From G965267605 sp965267605 (GTDB lineage Bacteria > Bacteroidota > Bacteroidia > Flavobacteriales_E > Vicingaceae): 64,000 bases of DNA. The position numbers and the translations under genes are program-made. Below, one piece after another: positions 17,394 through 26,960 of this stretch; the stretch's first letter is position 1; each line of letters begins with the position of its first letter. Location: NCBI GenBank assembly GCA_965267605.1, contig OZ254088.1, forward strand, positions 3,224,001 to 3,288,000, in the 5' to 3' direction. The notes under the pieces are model-generated. The model was not told the DNA's origin, ran no database searches, and saw nothing but the letters and a program-made list of their open reading frames with translations.

Positions 17394-17843
17394 CTAGTTA
17401 GCCGTCAATCTAAATTCATGCGTATCTCCTCCATTTTCGAAGTAATAATGGAACTCTTCTTTGTCTAATCTTAAGATGTAGATGGTAGAAGCCGACACCG
17501 TACTTGTTTCATTGGTAAGCTCAATGCTACCCACTCCCATGGTACGTACGCTGGTTTTATCATCGTTCAGTTCCCATGTTCCAGCATCACTTTTGTGATC
17601 ATTGCTTTGGTCGTTGTAAGAGCGAGTAAGTGACCCACCCTCTCCGTATACTTCCGTGTAATCTGAGATAAGCAGACTTGAGGTTTCATCGGTATTGTTC
17701 CTCAAATAGCTTTTTAATTTCCAGGTGTTAACTATCCGTTTGTTTGCTTTTCGGATTGGCCCCCCATTCTCATACTTCTTACATCCTACGAAGATGCCAA
17801 TGGATACCAGTGCGATCGAGACTAATCCAATGCTGCGTTTCAT
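17394..17843 (-). CDS. lipocalin-like small lipoprotein
   Basis: A 149-residue lipoprotein: signal MKRSIGLVSIALVSIGIFVG followed by Cys21 (VGCKKYENGG). The mature part reads as a small lipocalin-like beta-barrel: NTWKLKSYLRNNTDET at the start (the W-K-L first strand), GTWELNDDKTSV mid-way and a final EFHYYFENGGDTHEFRL strand. This pattern matches the lipocalin_4-type proteins common in Bacteroidota. Anchored in the membrane facing the periplasm or surface; ligand unknown. Confidence 0.75.
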   Translation of the reverse strand: MKRSIGLVSIALVSIGIFVGCKKYENGGPIRKANKRIVNTWKLKSYLRNNTDETSSLLISDYTEVYGEGGSLTRSYNDQSNDHKSDAGTWELNDDKTSVRTMGVGSIELTNETSTVSASTIYILRLDKEEFHYYFENGGDTHEFRLTAN

Positions 17844-18083
17844 AATATTTATTGATTTATCATTTGCTCTGTTGCGATATAATCCGACATCCTTTGCGAG
17901 CTTATAAGGCTATGCCCTTGCAAGAATGCCTTCCAACTAAAGAATGGACCGTAAATGGAAATGGTTGTAAGAGAAAAACTGAGCTTTATCAGTTTGTGGG
18001 GCAGACCAAACTACTTTCAAACATATTATTGCTATCGGTAACTCCTTTCTGAGTTTTCCTCCTCCGGAACGGTTTAATAGCAC

Positions 18084-19418
18084 CTAACGTTTAAACGAAT
18101 GTAGTGTGATTATTGGCGCCTTAGGTGCCTTCATGTATATGTAGGAAGTTCTGACAATCACATCGTGAGTTGGAGTGTGATGGTAGTATATCTTGATCGC
18201 TTCGTTCTTCTTTTGTTCTCCCGCAAGAAAAGCGATTGTCTTAGAAGACCCTTTTTTCTCTGCTACTTCACTTTTTACATCGCACAGGTAGAGGTACTTA
18301 AAGCCCTTTCTTTTACAGGGTGCGATCTTCGTTTGCTTCCCTTCTTTTAATTCTCCGTTAGCAGCCAGCTCATGCCGGTAGACTGTATTGCCAATGGAAT
18401 AATAGCGCGCCAGATTTCCACTCTCAGTAATTTCCCACGATCCCATACCCGTGGAGCTTCCCATTAAGCCATGCTTGAAACCAGTTTCAGAGGTATGGTA
18501 GAATAGCTTCTCAAAATCCTTATTGAATACTGCGTACATACTTGCCTTCTCATTGTCAAAAAGTGATTGCATGTATAGCAGCTTCTTTCCGAACAGGTTA
18601 TACTCGCAGCTGTAGGGATTCACGTCCACGGCAAGGCATTTACCCAGGGGAACCATGCCGCGCTTATTTAACTTGCCTGTTTGATGGTCAACCATCAGCA
18701 CATCGTTGAAAGATTTATTGCCCTTACCTCTTAGCATGTAGGAATCGCTCAGCACCAGTTGGTTTTCATCGCAACCAGCGAAATTCCAGATTCTATAGGA
18801 ATTGCCTTGTACCTTGGGGAGGCTGAAATTTGTGACTTTAGAAGATAGGTCTGATTGTGATACCTTGTAGCAGGTTACCTTATCACCAGTTTTGGAATCA
18901 GCTTTAAGTGCAGTTATCAGTATTGAATTGCCATCAGCTACAATTCTGCACCAGCGGTATTTGGTAACACTGAAATTCTGGTCAATCATCTTTGTTTCAT
19001 GCTTTCCGGACGCCATATCAATTTTGGTTATCGAAAGCCCTGCCAGGCTAAATACACCAAACACATTTTTTTTGTCTGAAGATATCTTGAGCGGAACCAG
19101 ACCATTGTTCTCCGGATCTCCGGATTCAGTAGACAGATACCGTGGGTCGGAGGGCGCTCCGGCTTTTGATTTTACGTAGGGAATGTTCTCCTTAACCTCC
19201 CATTGGATATGCAAATCCGGGCTGTAGTACCGGGTCACCACATCGAACTTCTTTTTATCAGAAGAGAGCCCTCCGTATTTTACGATTGTTCCTTCCTTTA
19301 AATGCAGCTGTGCATATAGGATATGCCCTTTTGGCATAGCAATAGTTTCGCTCTTCTGTGCAGCAGCGTTGGTAAACAAAAGCACGGTGACAAGAAAACT
19401 GAGTACGAGGGTTCTCAT
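18084..19418 (-). CDS. secreted protein of unknown function, beta-propeller-like
   Basis: A 444-residue exported protein with signal peptide MRTLVLSFLVTVLLFTNAAA (cleavage near AAAQ). The mature part alternates short beta-strands and loops with repeated patterns such as GNSYRIWNFAGCDENQLVLSD-like and FEKLFYHTSETGF segments, suggesting a six- or seven-bladed propeller. I recognise no named domain and no catalytic motif. No T9SS sorting domain or lipobox, so probably periplasmic. The next minus-strand lipoprotein gene ends 30 bases upstream, so the two may be co-transcribed. Confidence 0.7.
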   Translation of the reverse strand: MRTLVLSFLVTVLLFTNAAAQKSETIAMPKGHILYAQLHLKEGTIVKYGGLSSDKKKFDVVTRYYSPDLHIQWEVKENIPYVKSKAGAPSDPRYLSTESGDPENNGLVPLKISSDKKNVFGVFSLAGLSITKIDMASGKHETKMIDQNFSVTKYRWCRIVADGNSILITALKADSKTGDKVTCYKVSQSDLSSKVTNFSLPKVQGNSYRIWNFAGCDENQLVLSDSYMLRGKGNKSFNDVLMVDHQTGKLNKRGMVPLGKCLAVDVNPYSCEYNLFGKKLLYMQSLFDNEKASMYAVFNKDFEKLFYHTSETGFKHGLMGSSTGMGSWEITESGNLARYYSIGNTVYRHELAANGELKEGKQTKIAPCKRKGFKYLYLCDVKSEVAEKKGSSKTIAFLAGEQKKNEAIKIYYHHTPTHDVIVRTSYIYMKAPKAPIITLHSFKR

Positions 19419-19448
19419 GATCGATGAATTTTCTGCTATTCTGGAAGT

Positions 19449-20024
19449 TTAGTACGTGTAATCAAACCCAAATGCACCGTTCGTGATGACTATTGAATCC
19501 GTTGCAGATTTGTACAATGTGCCGCTGAAAGTTCCTTCGATAATTTTTCCACTTTGATCGTGTTTGGTGACCGTAAGCGTTCCAGAATTCCCAATAGCCT
19601 TGTAGATATCACTGAAATTGGAAGTAGCCAGGTATTGTACCTGCGAGCTAAAGTCAAAACCACTTGTTATAGAGTAGGTTCCTGTAGCAATAGCGTAGTC
19701 GAGGTAAATCACCATATCAGGAAAACTCCCTGAAGCTCCTACATAACCTTGAAATTGATGCTCAGAACTAACCGTTTGACTAAGGAAGAAGTTGGCCGAT
19801 GTTACGGCATTTCCATCAAGGGTGTAGTTCAAATACTGTGTGTAGGAGGTAGTATTGTTGTTATTGGTATTCGTGGGTTGAATACAAGATCCATCGTCCT
19901 TCTTTGCATTTGGATCGTAGTTGGTTGCGTTGGGGTCTGTACAACCTTCTTTTTTGCAGGCAATTACACCAATGATTAGAAGGATCAAACCGGATAATTT
20001 CCAAGATGTGTTTAATGCTGTCAT
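19449..20024 (-). CDS. lipoprotein with one DPxAxNYxPxAxxDDGSC motif
   Basis: A 191-residue lipoprotein: a hydrophobic signal (LSGLILLIIGVIAC, Cys23) is directly followed by one copy of the Cys-bounded motif CTDPNATNYDPNAKKDDGSC. That motif is widespread in Bacteroidota surface proteins and appears twice in the Omp28-like gene at 55.1 kb. The rest is a beta-rich domain (about 60-191) with YSITSGFDFSSQVQYL and GTFSGTLYKSATDSIVI. Function unknown. It probably heads a two-gene transcript with the secreted protein downstream. Confidence 0.75.
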   Translation of the reverse strand: MTALNTSWKLSGLILLIIGVIACKKEGCTDPNATNYDPNAKKDDGSCIQPTNTNNNNTTSYTQYLNYTLDGNAVTSANFFLSQTVSSEHQFQGYVGASGSFPDMVIYLDYAIATGTYSITSGFDFSSQVQYLATSNFSDIYKAIGNSGTLTVTKHDQSGKIIEGTFSGTLYKSATDSIVITNGAFGFDYTY

Positions 20025-20316
20025 TTTAGTTTGGGTTTGGATTCATACTGCTTGGGCCCAAAGGAAACGACCCAACACCCTTCATACAATTGGAAATCCA
20101 TAGACGCAACCATATCCACCTGAAGCTGTGATTTAGATTCTATAATTGCGATTTCCGGATGATCGGACCGTGATCCAGTAAAACGCCACGGTTATGGTAA
20201 ATCCAGCTGCGGTTATGAGATGGAGAAGAGTATATGGGAATTGACACTTGTGATAGAGTAAACCAACTGTACTTTTATTATCTGTAATATTCAACTCTGA
20301 TCAGTTCCTTTCGGCA

Positions 20317-22260
20317 ATGAGACGCATTTTGACCACGATACTTTTGACCCTAGTTGGTGCGGCCTTGCATTGTCAACCCACAAGGGAGCTAGATAGCTTA
20401 CATCAAGTAATTGCCCAGTCGGCCGATACGCAGAAATTCTGGGCTATGAGTCGCTTGGGTCAATTCTATATTGATTCGGCAAGTGATGTGGAGTATGAAC
20501 AATTGTCAGGGATTCTTCAATTCGCGGAGACGATTGATTATCCCAAAGGAGTTATCAGTGCCAATTTTGAGCTTGGTGCGCATTTTCAACGGCATGGAGA
20601 GTACGAACGCGCGATCGAATACTTCGCTATTGCCTGGAAGTATAGCCGCGATAGGGAAGATCAGGAAGGAGTTGCCCGGTGTTTGATGGGAATCGGGAGA
20701 TGCTATATGGATCAATCTGCTTTTCGTAGAGCGCATCAGTGTTACCTACGTGCCTTGCATATATGGAAATCGGTAGGCGACCGACAGATGGAGGCACGTG
20801 CGTATGGGGTTCTGGGTAATGTGAACCATCAGATGGAGAACTTTGAAAGAGCACGGATGTATTACAACAAGGAATGTGATCTCCTTGCGCAGCTAGAAGC
20901 ACACCAATTCCGCTATTTCTGTGTAGGTAGTATTGCAATTGTTGATTTGGCGATGGGGCAACATGCAAGTGCTATAAAGGGTTTCAGGGAGGAACTTTCC
21001 ATACTCAGAAAGCTAGGTGATAGCAGGGAAATTGCTCGAGCACGAATGAATTTGGCTGTTGCGTATAGCCATGCTGGTGAACATCAGCGTGCTGCGATGG
21101 AACTTGATTCTAGCATTCAGTATTTCCAGGATCACGAGTATTTACTGCCATTGGTTAAAGCGAAAACAGTTAGGGCTTCTGTAGCTTCTGAATTGGGCGA
21201 TTTCAATTATGCACAGGAACTACTGGATAGTTGTTTGGCACTCACATATCAGATGCGTTCTCCTGGTGTGCGTGAGGAAATATTTCACAACCTGGCTGAT
21301 TTGAATTCCAATAAGAAGAACTTCGAACGTGCGCTGTACTATTATAAGTTGAGAGTTGCTCTTCGAGATTCTATTCTGAATAAAGAAAATGAGCAAACAT
21401 TGGCCGAGCTTGAGCATAGCTTTGAATCAGAGCGGATCAGGTTCGAGAACGAACAACTAAAAGCCAAGGCACAGCTCCAGGAAACAGAGTTAAGAGGAAG
21501 AAACTTTGTGTTGACGGTGATCATTTTTGGTGGCCTTCTGCTCCTCATGGTGGCCATATTCCTGTATTCAAGGAAAGTGGCAATAGAGAAGCAACGTGCC
21601 GCCAACTTTGCAAGAGATTCGGCAGCGCTGGAACAACAACTTCTGCGCTCTCAAATGAACCCACACTTCATATTCAATGCAATGAACTCGATCCAGAGTT
21701 TCATCATGCATAGCGATAAGAAGATAGCCAATACCTACCTGTCCAAGTTTGCCAATCTGATGAGAATGGTTCTGGAAAATTCACAGGAGGCATTGATCAA
21801 TCTGGACGATGAGCTGATGGCACTGAATCTCTATATCGAATTGGAGGCACTCAGGTTTGAAAAGAAATTTACATATGAGGTTAATGTAGATAAGGAGATC
21901 GATCCAGAGGAGGTTAAGGTTCCCCCCTTGATCGTGCAGCCGTATGTTGAAAATGCAATCCATCATGGGCTGCTGCCTAAGAATGCGGCCGGTAGTTTGC
22001 GAATTGATGTAAGCGCCAAGGAAGATACGCTGGTGATCTCAGTTGAGGATGATGGGATTGGCAGAGAACGATCGCGGGAGTTGAATAAGAGATCTGGTAA
22101 GGAACATCAATCTGTTGGAATGAGTATAACCAAAAGCCGACTGGATTTTCTTAACATCAATCGAGGCAATTTGATAAGTGTTAAAGTGAGCGATGTGTAT
22201 GATTCCAACGGAACCCCAGAGGGAACCCGGGTAACGATTAATATTCCGCTATCAGCATGA
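20317..22260 (+). CDS. TPR-type sensor histidine kinase (LytS-like kinase core)
   Basis: A 647-residue kinase. Signal peptide (MRRILTTILLTLVGAALHCQ), about six TPR repeats in the periplasm (about 50-370; e.g. GEYERAIEYFAIAWKYSRDR), a helical linker, one membrane helix (about 395-418, VLTVIIFGGLLLLMVAIFLY) and a cytoplasmic kinase core. The core has the His_kinase-type box QMNPHFIFNAMNSI with the phospho-accepting His450, then the ATPase N-box LIVQPYVENAIHHG (about 537-550) and G-box VEDDGIGRERS. It overlaps the response-regulator gene by four bases (ATGA), so the two form a pair. The ligand is probably a protein or peptide bound by the TPRs. Confidence 0.92.
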   Translation: MRRILTTILLTLVGAALHCQPTRELDSLHQVIAQSADTQKFWAMSRLGQFYIDSASDVEYEQLSGILQFAETIDYPKGVISANFELGAHFQRHGEYERAIEYFAIAWKYSRDREDQEGVARCLMGIGRCYMDQSAFRRAHQCYLRALHIWKSVGDRQMEARAYGVLGNVNHQMENFERARMYYNKECDLLAQLEAHQFRYFCVGSIAIVDLAMGQHASAIKGFREELSILRKLGDSREIARARMNLAVAYSHAGEHQRAAMELDSSIQYFQDHEYLLPLVKAKTVRASVASELGDFNYAQELLDSCLALTYQMRSPGVREEIFHNLADLNSNKKNFERALYYYKLRVALRDSILNKENEQTLAELEHSFESERIRFENEQLKAKAQLQETELRGRNFVLTVIIFGGLLLLMVAIFLYSRKVAIEKQRAANFARDSAALEQQLLRSQMNPHFIFNAMNSIQSFIMHSDKKIANTYLSKFANLMRMVLENSQEALINLDDELMALNLYIELEALRFEKKFTYEVNVDKEIDPEEVKVPPLIVQPYVENAIHHGLLPKNAAGSLRIDVSAKEDTLVISVEDDGIGRERSRELNKRSGKEHQSVGMSITKSRLDFLNINRGNLISVKVSDVYDSNGTPEGTRVTINIPLSA

Positions 22261-22997
22261 ATCTGAACGCGTTAATAATTGATGATGAATCGAAGAGCAG
22301 GAATGCTTTGCGAGCTATGCTGGACGAGTACTGTCCACAAATTGTTGTTGTGGGTGAGGCAAGTACACCCATTGAGGCGGTAAAGGAGATTAATTCGAAG
22401 AAACCGGAGTTGGTTTTTATGGATGTGGAAATGCCAGGGGGCACGGGCTTCGATGTTTTGGAAGCCATAGCTGAACCTACATTCGCTACCATCTTCGTCA
22501 CCGCATATGATAAATATGCTGTGAAGGCTTTCAGACATTCGGCCTTTGATTATTTATTGAAGCCCTTGAATATTGAGGAACTGGAGTCTGCTGTGAACAG
22601 AGCTGTTCAGGCAAAATTGTCTGACAGGAGTGTGGCGTATGAGGTGTTGAAGGCGAATAGAGAAGACAACACATTTACCAAAATCGCTATTCCATCCGGA
22701 AGCACATATCAGTTTGCAGAGATAGGTGACATTATAAGGTGCGAGGCGGATGGTAGTTACACAACGATCTTCATGATGAATGGAGACCAGCATGTGGCAT
22801 CGAAAAAGTTGAAAGACTTTGAACAGACACTGGAGGAGCACAACTTCTGCAGAGTGCACCACTCCCATTTAATCAACCTTGATCATATTGTGAGCTATCA
22901 AAGAGGAAAGGGAGGTCATGTGCTGATGAAGGATGGTGCAGAGGTTCAAATCTCTACCAGGAGAAGAGAAGCCTTCCTTAAACTCGTGATGAGATGA
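22257..22997 (+). CDS. LytTR-family response regulator
   Basis: A 246-residue response regulator. The receiver (1-120) has the acidic pair in LIIDDE, phospho-acceptor Asp56 in FMDVEMPGG, Thr in FVTAYD and Lys in LLKPLN. The LytTR DNA-binding domain (about 140-246) shows DIIRCEADGSYTTIFM and FCRVHHSHLINLDHIVSYQR. It should bind direct-repeat LytTR sites and activate target genes, perhaps the secreted proteins downstream. Start and stop overlap with both neighbours (ATGA), showing one transcript. Confidence 0.93.
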   Translation: MNLNALIIDDESKSRNALRAMLDEYCPQIVVVGEASTPIEAVKEINSKKPELVFMDVEMPGGTGFDVLEAIAEPTFATIFVTAYDKYAVKAFRHSAFDYLLKPLNIEELESAVNRAVQAKLSDRSVAYEVLKANREDNTFTKIAIPSGSTYQFAEIGDIIRCEADGSYTTIFMMNGDQHVASKKLKDFEQTLEEHNFCRVHHSHLINLDHIVSYQRGKGGHVLMKDGAEVQISTRRREAFLKLVMR

Positions 22998-23818
22998 TCA
23001 GCAGAGCACCGCTAGCAGTGATAATTCACTTATTGTGTGTGGTGATATATGGCCAGGATTCGACACAAGCGGTTCATCAAGACGCAAGAAAACTAACCCA
23101 GCGAGAGATCATTCAAAAACACTTCCTTGATCCGGTAAAGCAGTATGGGTTTTACTCAGTGGAAGTGCGTCACGCAATTGACAACGGACTGCAGCAGGAC
23201 TCTACTATTGCATTTCTGTGGCAAAAGAAATCTGAACTTCTTCTGAAGAAGGGAAAGTATGAGATAGGAATGAAGTACCTGGACAAAGCGGTACACTACG
23301 ACACGATAAATTGGTTGGCATACAGGGGATTCATGAAATGCATTTTCGCGCATCAATATCAGTCCGCGATTGTAGACTTCGCGGAAGCAAAAAGGAGGTT
23401 TGGCGATGGTTATATTATGGATCACACCTACAACTTTCATATAGCTCTTTGTCATTTACAGCTGAACCACTTTTCACAAGCAGAGACAATTTTTGAGAAA
23501 GAGATCAAGCGAATAGAAAGTGAGAAAGGCTTCGATTGGGTTCACCATCTGGATCTGTATTACCTGGGAATCTGCAAGTATGAGCTGCAGAAGTATAAAG
23601 AGGCAATCGCAACGTTTGATCTTGCGTTGGGTAAGTATCCGGAATTTTCGGATGTGCAGTTTTACAAGGCTATATGTCTCAAACGATTGGGTAAACCGGA
23701 AGAGTCCGAATCCATACACAAGTTGGCCGTTGCCAACGGAAGGAAGGGATTTACGATTAACGAAGACAATGTGGTGTATGTGAGGTATCCTTACCAGATC
23801 AATTGGGATAAGTATTGA
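22994..23818 (+). CDS. secreted TPR protein
   Basis: A 274-residue protein with a signal peptide (PLAVIIHLLCVVIYGQ) and about five TPR helix pairs (70-250; e.g. KKGKYEIGMKYLDKAV, LDLYYLGICKYELQKYKEAI). It starts inside the response regulator's stop codon and ends 4 bases before the beta-lactamase-like gene. Likely periplasmic; a partner of the kinase's TPR sensor domain is an attractive but untested idea. Confidence 0.8.
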   Translation: MISRAPLAVIIHLLCVVIYGQDSTQAVHQDARKLTQREIIQKHFLDPVKQYGFYSVEVRHAIDNGLQQDSTIAFLWQKKSELLLKKGKYEIGMKYLDKAVHYDTINWLAYRGFMKCIFAHQYQSAIVDFAEAKRRFGDGYIMDHTYNFHIALCHLQLNHFSQAETIFEKEIKRIESEKGFDWVHHLDLYYLGICKYELQKYKEAIATFDLALGKYPEFSDVQFYKAICLKRLGKPEESESIHKLAVANGRKGFTINEDNVVYVRYPYQINWDKY

Positions 23819-23822
23819 CAAA

Positions 23823-24854
23823 ATGAGACTTGTTGACTTCATAGCGCTGGTATTTGTAACCACACAATCATATGGACAAAGTTGGGTTCACGACTTGATG
23901 AATGGTTATAAGGATTCCATAGATGGGTATGGAATTGTAGCATTGGTAAATGATGCAAAGACGATCAATGTGGCAACTATTGGCGTGTCTCATAATAAAC
24001 AACCTATCGTGCCGCAAAGTAGATTTTGCATTGGAAGTTGTACGAAGATGTACACCGCAACATTGGTTTTGAAGCTTCATGAAAAAGGGTTGTTGAAAAT
24101 TCAGGATAGCGTGTATCACTACCTGCCAAGGAATAAGTTCATTGACAGTACGATCACTATCAGACATTTACTCAATCACACAAGTGGTATAACGGACTTT
24201 ACAAAGGACGGCTTCATCAATGCAACAATGGTGCAACCGCATGCCGACTATTCCGATTCCTACATCTTATCACAATTGGATACCATTGAGTTTAGTAAGG
24301 GAACGAAGTATCAGTACTCCAATACCAACTACTTTCTACTCCGTATGATCATTGAATCTGCGACAGATCGACCTTATGAATGGGCGTTGCAGGAGTACAT
24401 TCTCAATCCATTAGGTTTAAGAAACACCTTTCCCTATTACTCGAATCAAATAGAAAAACTCGCTCATCCCATTATCAACGGGCAGGACTTACACGAAATT
24501 CCGAAGCGTGGTTGCAATGCGATATCCAGGGGTGTAGGCAATATTGTTAGTGACCCACATGATGTAAACAAGTTTATAAGGGCTCTGCTAGTGGATAGAA
24601 CACTTTTGAGTGAAGCGTCACTAGAACTTATGACCAGCTTTTACAAAGACAAGGTAGGACTGGGGCTGTTTTGCGAAAACTATGCTGGTGAAACTGTTTG
24701 GGGCCATGCGGGTAGACAAATCAGCTATATCTCCTACGCCTTTGTCAATGTAGCTACAAAGGAGAGTATCGTCCTCCTTAACAACAATGCCAATGATGAG
24801 GTCATTGACCGGATAATGGTTGAGCTGTGTAAAGGACTAAAGGAGAATCGTTAG
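23823..24854 (+). CDS. serine beta-lactamase-family hydrolase (class C / DD-peptidase fold)
   Basis: A 343-residue exported enzyme (signal through about residue 19, QSYGQ). Active-site motifs of the family are present: SxxK with nucleophile Ser72 and Lys75 (GSCTK), the HTSG block (119-122), YSN (165-167) and the late HAG motif (GHAGRQI), equivalent to the KTG/HxG box. Such proteins include esterases, D-alanyl carboxypeptidases and peptidases as well as beta-lactamases; the sequence does not tell which. Four bases after the TPR gene, so in the same operon. No membrane anchor or lipobox. Confidence 0.88.
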   Translation: MRLVDFIALVFVTTQSYGQSWVHDLMNGYKDSIDGYGIVALVNDAKTINVATIGVSHNKQPIVPQSRFCIGSCTKMYTATLVLKLHEKGLLKIQDSVYHYLPRNKFIDSTITIRHLLNHTSGITDFTKDGFINATMVQPHADYSDSYILSQLDTIEFSKGTKYQYSNTNYFLLRMIIESATDRPYEWALQEYILNPLGLRNTFPYYSNQIEKLAHPIINGQDLHEIPKRGCNAISRGVGNIVSDPHDVNKFIRALLVDRTLLSEASLELMTSFYKDKVGLGLFCENYAGETVWGHAGRQISYISYAFVNVATKESIVLLNNNANDEVIDRIMVELCKGLKENR

Positions 24855-24908
24855 CCAAATGTTGGGGAGATATATCAATGAACTCAATTGTGAAAGATGC
24901 CTGTGGCG

Positions 24909-25286
24909 ATGACTAGATATGGGTTATTGGTACTCGGAGTTCTTAGTCTCTCTTCTTGTTCAAGTGAGCTTAAATTGAAAGGAGAATTTGTAAACAACCG
25001 GGGCTTCAGGAGACATAGTCATTTGTTCATCAAGCCATTTGGTAGGTTCAAGATGATACATGTTGTAACGTCCTCAGAGCAAGTGATTCGTGGCAAGTAT
25101 ATGGTCAAAGGCGATGTTGTGGAACTTAATGCGCAAAGTTTTCAGAGAACCCAGCCATTTAAAATGCCCAGGAAGGACACAGTCATTCAGGGGTATTATT
25201 CATTCCATATCCATAACAAGCAAACCCTTGTCGAGTTTCCGGATAGTAAAGAGTGGAAAAAGTCTGGGGTCACAAGTAAAAAGTAA
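24909..25286 (+). CDS. small lipoprotein of unknown function
   Basis: A 125-residue lipoprotein with signal MTRYGLLVLGVLSLSSC (lipobox LSSC, Cys17). The mature part is beta-rich and basic (FKMIHVVTSSEQVIRGKYMV, HIHNKQTLVEFPDSKEW). I recognise no family. An ATG four codons upstream (24897) is also possible. It lies 55 bases after the hydrolase and 11 before the FISUMP gene, so probably in the same operon. Confidence 0.65.
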   Translation: MTRYGLLVLGVLSLSSCSSELKLKGEFVNNRGFRRHSHLFIKPFGRFKMIHVVTSSEQVIRGKYMVKGDVVELNAQSFQRTQPFKMPRKDTVIQGYYSFHIHNKQTLVEFPDSKEWKKSGVTSKK

Positions 25287-25296
25287 AGCGCTTAAC

Positions 25297-25995
25297 ATGA
25301 AATCACTTTTCTTCATAATGATCTTATTGGTAGTGGGCTGTAGTGAGTCAGAGACCACGCATCACTCCGTAGAGAAGGAGAATCGGGACACTATGCATCC
25401 TGCACACAAGCTTGCATCTCAGTTGGACGTTTCCAGTGAGGTGGATAGTGTTATAGACAAGAGGGATGGTGAGGTTTACAGCACAATAACTATTGGCGAA
25501 CAAACATGGATGGCGGAAAATATGCGATTCAAGGCGGAAGGCTCCTGGCTGAATCCGGACAATCCATTGCCTATATATGGCCGTTTGTATAGTTGGGTGG
25601 CAGCACAAAGCGTGTGCCCGGAAGGATGGCGTTTACCTTCAGATGCGGAGTGGAGTGAGCTGGAGGTGGCATTGGGGATGGACCCTCTGGATAAAGGCAA
25701 CACTTTTTGGAGAGGCACGCATGCCGCCACGATGAAGTCAACCACTGGTTGGGAGAAGAGTGGAAAGGGAACAAATTCCTCAAGGTTTAATGTATACCCA
25801 ACGGGATTTTATTTCGATGGAAAGTTTGATGGACTAGGTTATAGTGCAGGATTTTGGTCAACGAAAAACAGCTTAACGGATAGCGTGTGGGTTCGCTTCT
25901 TTGCCGGACCACAAGAAGGGGTGAATAGATTTATGGATAGTCCGAAGCGTGACGGGGGAATTGCCTGCCGCTGCATTAGAGATTCAAAAGAGTAG
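25297..25995 (+). CDS. FISUMP-domain lipoprotein
   Basis: A 232-residue lipoprotein: MKSLFFIMILLVVGC (Cys15) is the signal. The domain from about residue 60 has the FISUMP hallmarks: a first strand DGEVYSTITIGEQTWMAENM, then YGRLYSWVAAQSVCPEGWRLP, DAEWSELE and a final GGIACRCIRD. This is the family first noted as the major paralogous domain of Fibrobacter succinogenes and common in Bacteroidota as cell-surface proteins of unknown function. The ATG at 25297 is chosen because it gives a clean lipobox; sequence upstream in that frame is antisense-like overlap with the preceding gene. Ends 4 bases before the next gene. Confidence 0.88.
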   Translation: MKSLFFIMILLVVGCSESETTHHSVEKENRDTMHPAHKLASQLDVSSEVDSVIDKRDGEVYSTITIGEQTWMAENMRFKAEGSWLNPDNPLPIYGRLYSWVAAQSVCPEGWRLPSDAEWSELEVALGMDPLDKGNTFWRGTHAATMKSTTGWEKSGKGTNSSRFNVYPTGFYFDGKFDGLGYSAGFWSTKNSLTDSVWVRFFAGPQEGVNRFMDSPKRDGGIACRCIRDSKE

Positions 25996-25999
25996 GGTT

Positions 26000-26632
26000 A
26001 TGAGGGGCATACTAGCAATTGCATTGATGATTCTTTTTGCCGCAGATACTTACGGTCAATTAAACTCCAGGGAATATGCGATCACATGCCTTCGAATAGT
26101 TGAACTTGATTCAAGTGAAAGTACCAAACGGGTACTTATTGACCTGGGTCAACTGAACCGAATTTCCCTGGGCGATGCGGGTGAATCTTCACGCCCTGAC
26201 GCTGCCATTAAGATGTATGAAAACTACGTTGACTTTTTCGATACAACCTATGCAGATTCAACGGTAATGGCATTAGTAAAGAAGGATTATTGTCCTTTAA
26301 TATCGGCTTACGCTTTTGTAGCACTGGTAAAATCAGGGAACAGTAGGCTAACAGATTCGGCCATAGTAGAATTGATAATGCCATTTGCTAAGGATACCGG
26401 TTCCTGGATTAACTTGGATTGGGGATGCGGTTCACATGCCATTCAAACATTTGACTATCTCATTTCGCTGATGAGTGGGAAAGGAATAAGGGGCTACTTT
26501 GCTCAAATAAAACCACTCCCCTACAAATATCTAGATGCACTTTTGACAGAAAGGAAGAGCTTCTACCGTAGAACGGATATCTACAACAGAAAAATGAATT
26601 GGGAGATGTATAGGAGTTACTATTTAAAGTAG
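26000..26632 (+). CDS. secreted helical protein of unknown function
   Basis: A 210-residue protein beginning MRGILAIALMILFAADTYGQ, a signal peptide. The mature part looks mostly helical with a central GDAGESSRPDAAIKMYENYV stretch and a DWGCGSHAIQTFDYLISLMS segment. No family recognised. The start at 26000 is only 4 bases after the FISUMP stop; longer GTG starts would overlap that gene. Probably the last gene of the kinase/LytTR operon that begins at 20317. Confidence 0.65.
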   Translation: MRGILAIALMILFAADTYGQLNSREYAITCLRIVELDSSESTKRVLIDLGQLNRISLGDAGESSRPDAAIKMYENYVDFFDTTYADSTVMALVKKDYCPLISAYAFVALVKSGNSRLTDSAIVELIMPFAKDTGSWINLDWGCGSHAIQTFDYLISLMSGKGIRGYFAQIKPLPYKYLDALLTERKSFYRRTDIYNRKMNWEMYRSYYLK

Positions 26633-26687
26633 TCAGCTGTACAGGAGGTAACGAAGCAACTGTCGAACCAGTCAGACGGGGTCGCAG

Positions 26688-26960
26688 TTAACTATCCTTG
26701 CGTAAACGCCTTGTGACTTCATCTGATTGCAGAACAGGAACGATTTGAAAACTTGCCAGATCCGCCCAATTCAATGTCCATTGTTCGATGAGTTCAATTC
26801 CAGGTGCTTCCATTACCTGATAGCATGTTTTCAATTCTACATCCACCCAACTGTTGATATACTTTACCCTGTCCGGAAGCATTCGTCCCCTTTCTTCAAA
26901 TCGTTGGTAGAGCTCCTCAACCTTACCCGCTTTAAATGTTTCAATGATCATGAAATACAT
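26688..26960 (-). CDS. DUF3303-domain protein
   Basis: A 90-residue protein. MYFMIIETFKAGKVEELYQR and the following ERGRMLPDRVKYINSWVDVE match the DUF3303 family almost along its full length; the LIEQWTLNWADLASFQIVPV segment closes it. The family has a ferredoxin-like fold with no known activity. ATG at 26960 is chosen; a GTG at 26966 is possible. The N-terminus overlaps the end of the acetyltransferase gene, so the two are co-transcribed. Confidence 0.8.
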   Translation of the reverse strand: MYFMIIETFKAGKVEELYQRFEERGRMLPDRVKYINSWVDVELKTCYQVMEAPGIELIEQWTLNWADLASFQIVPVLQSDEVTRRLRKDS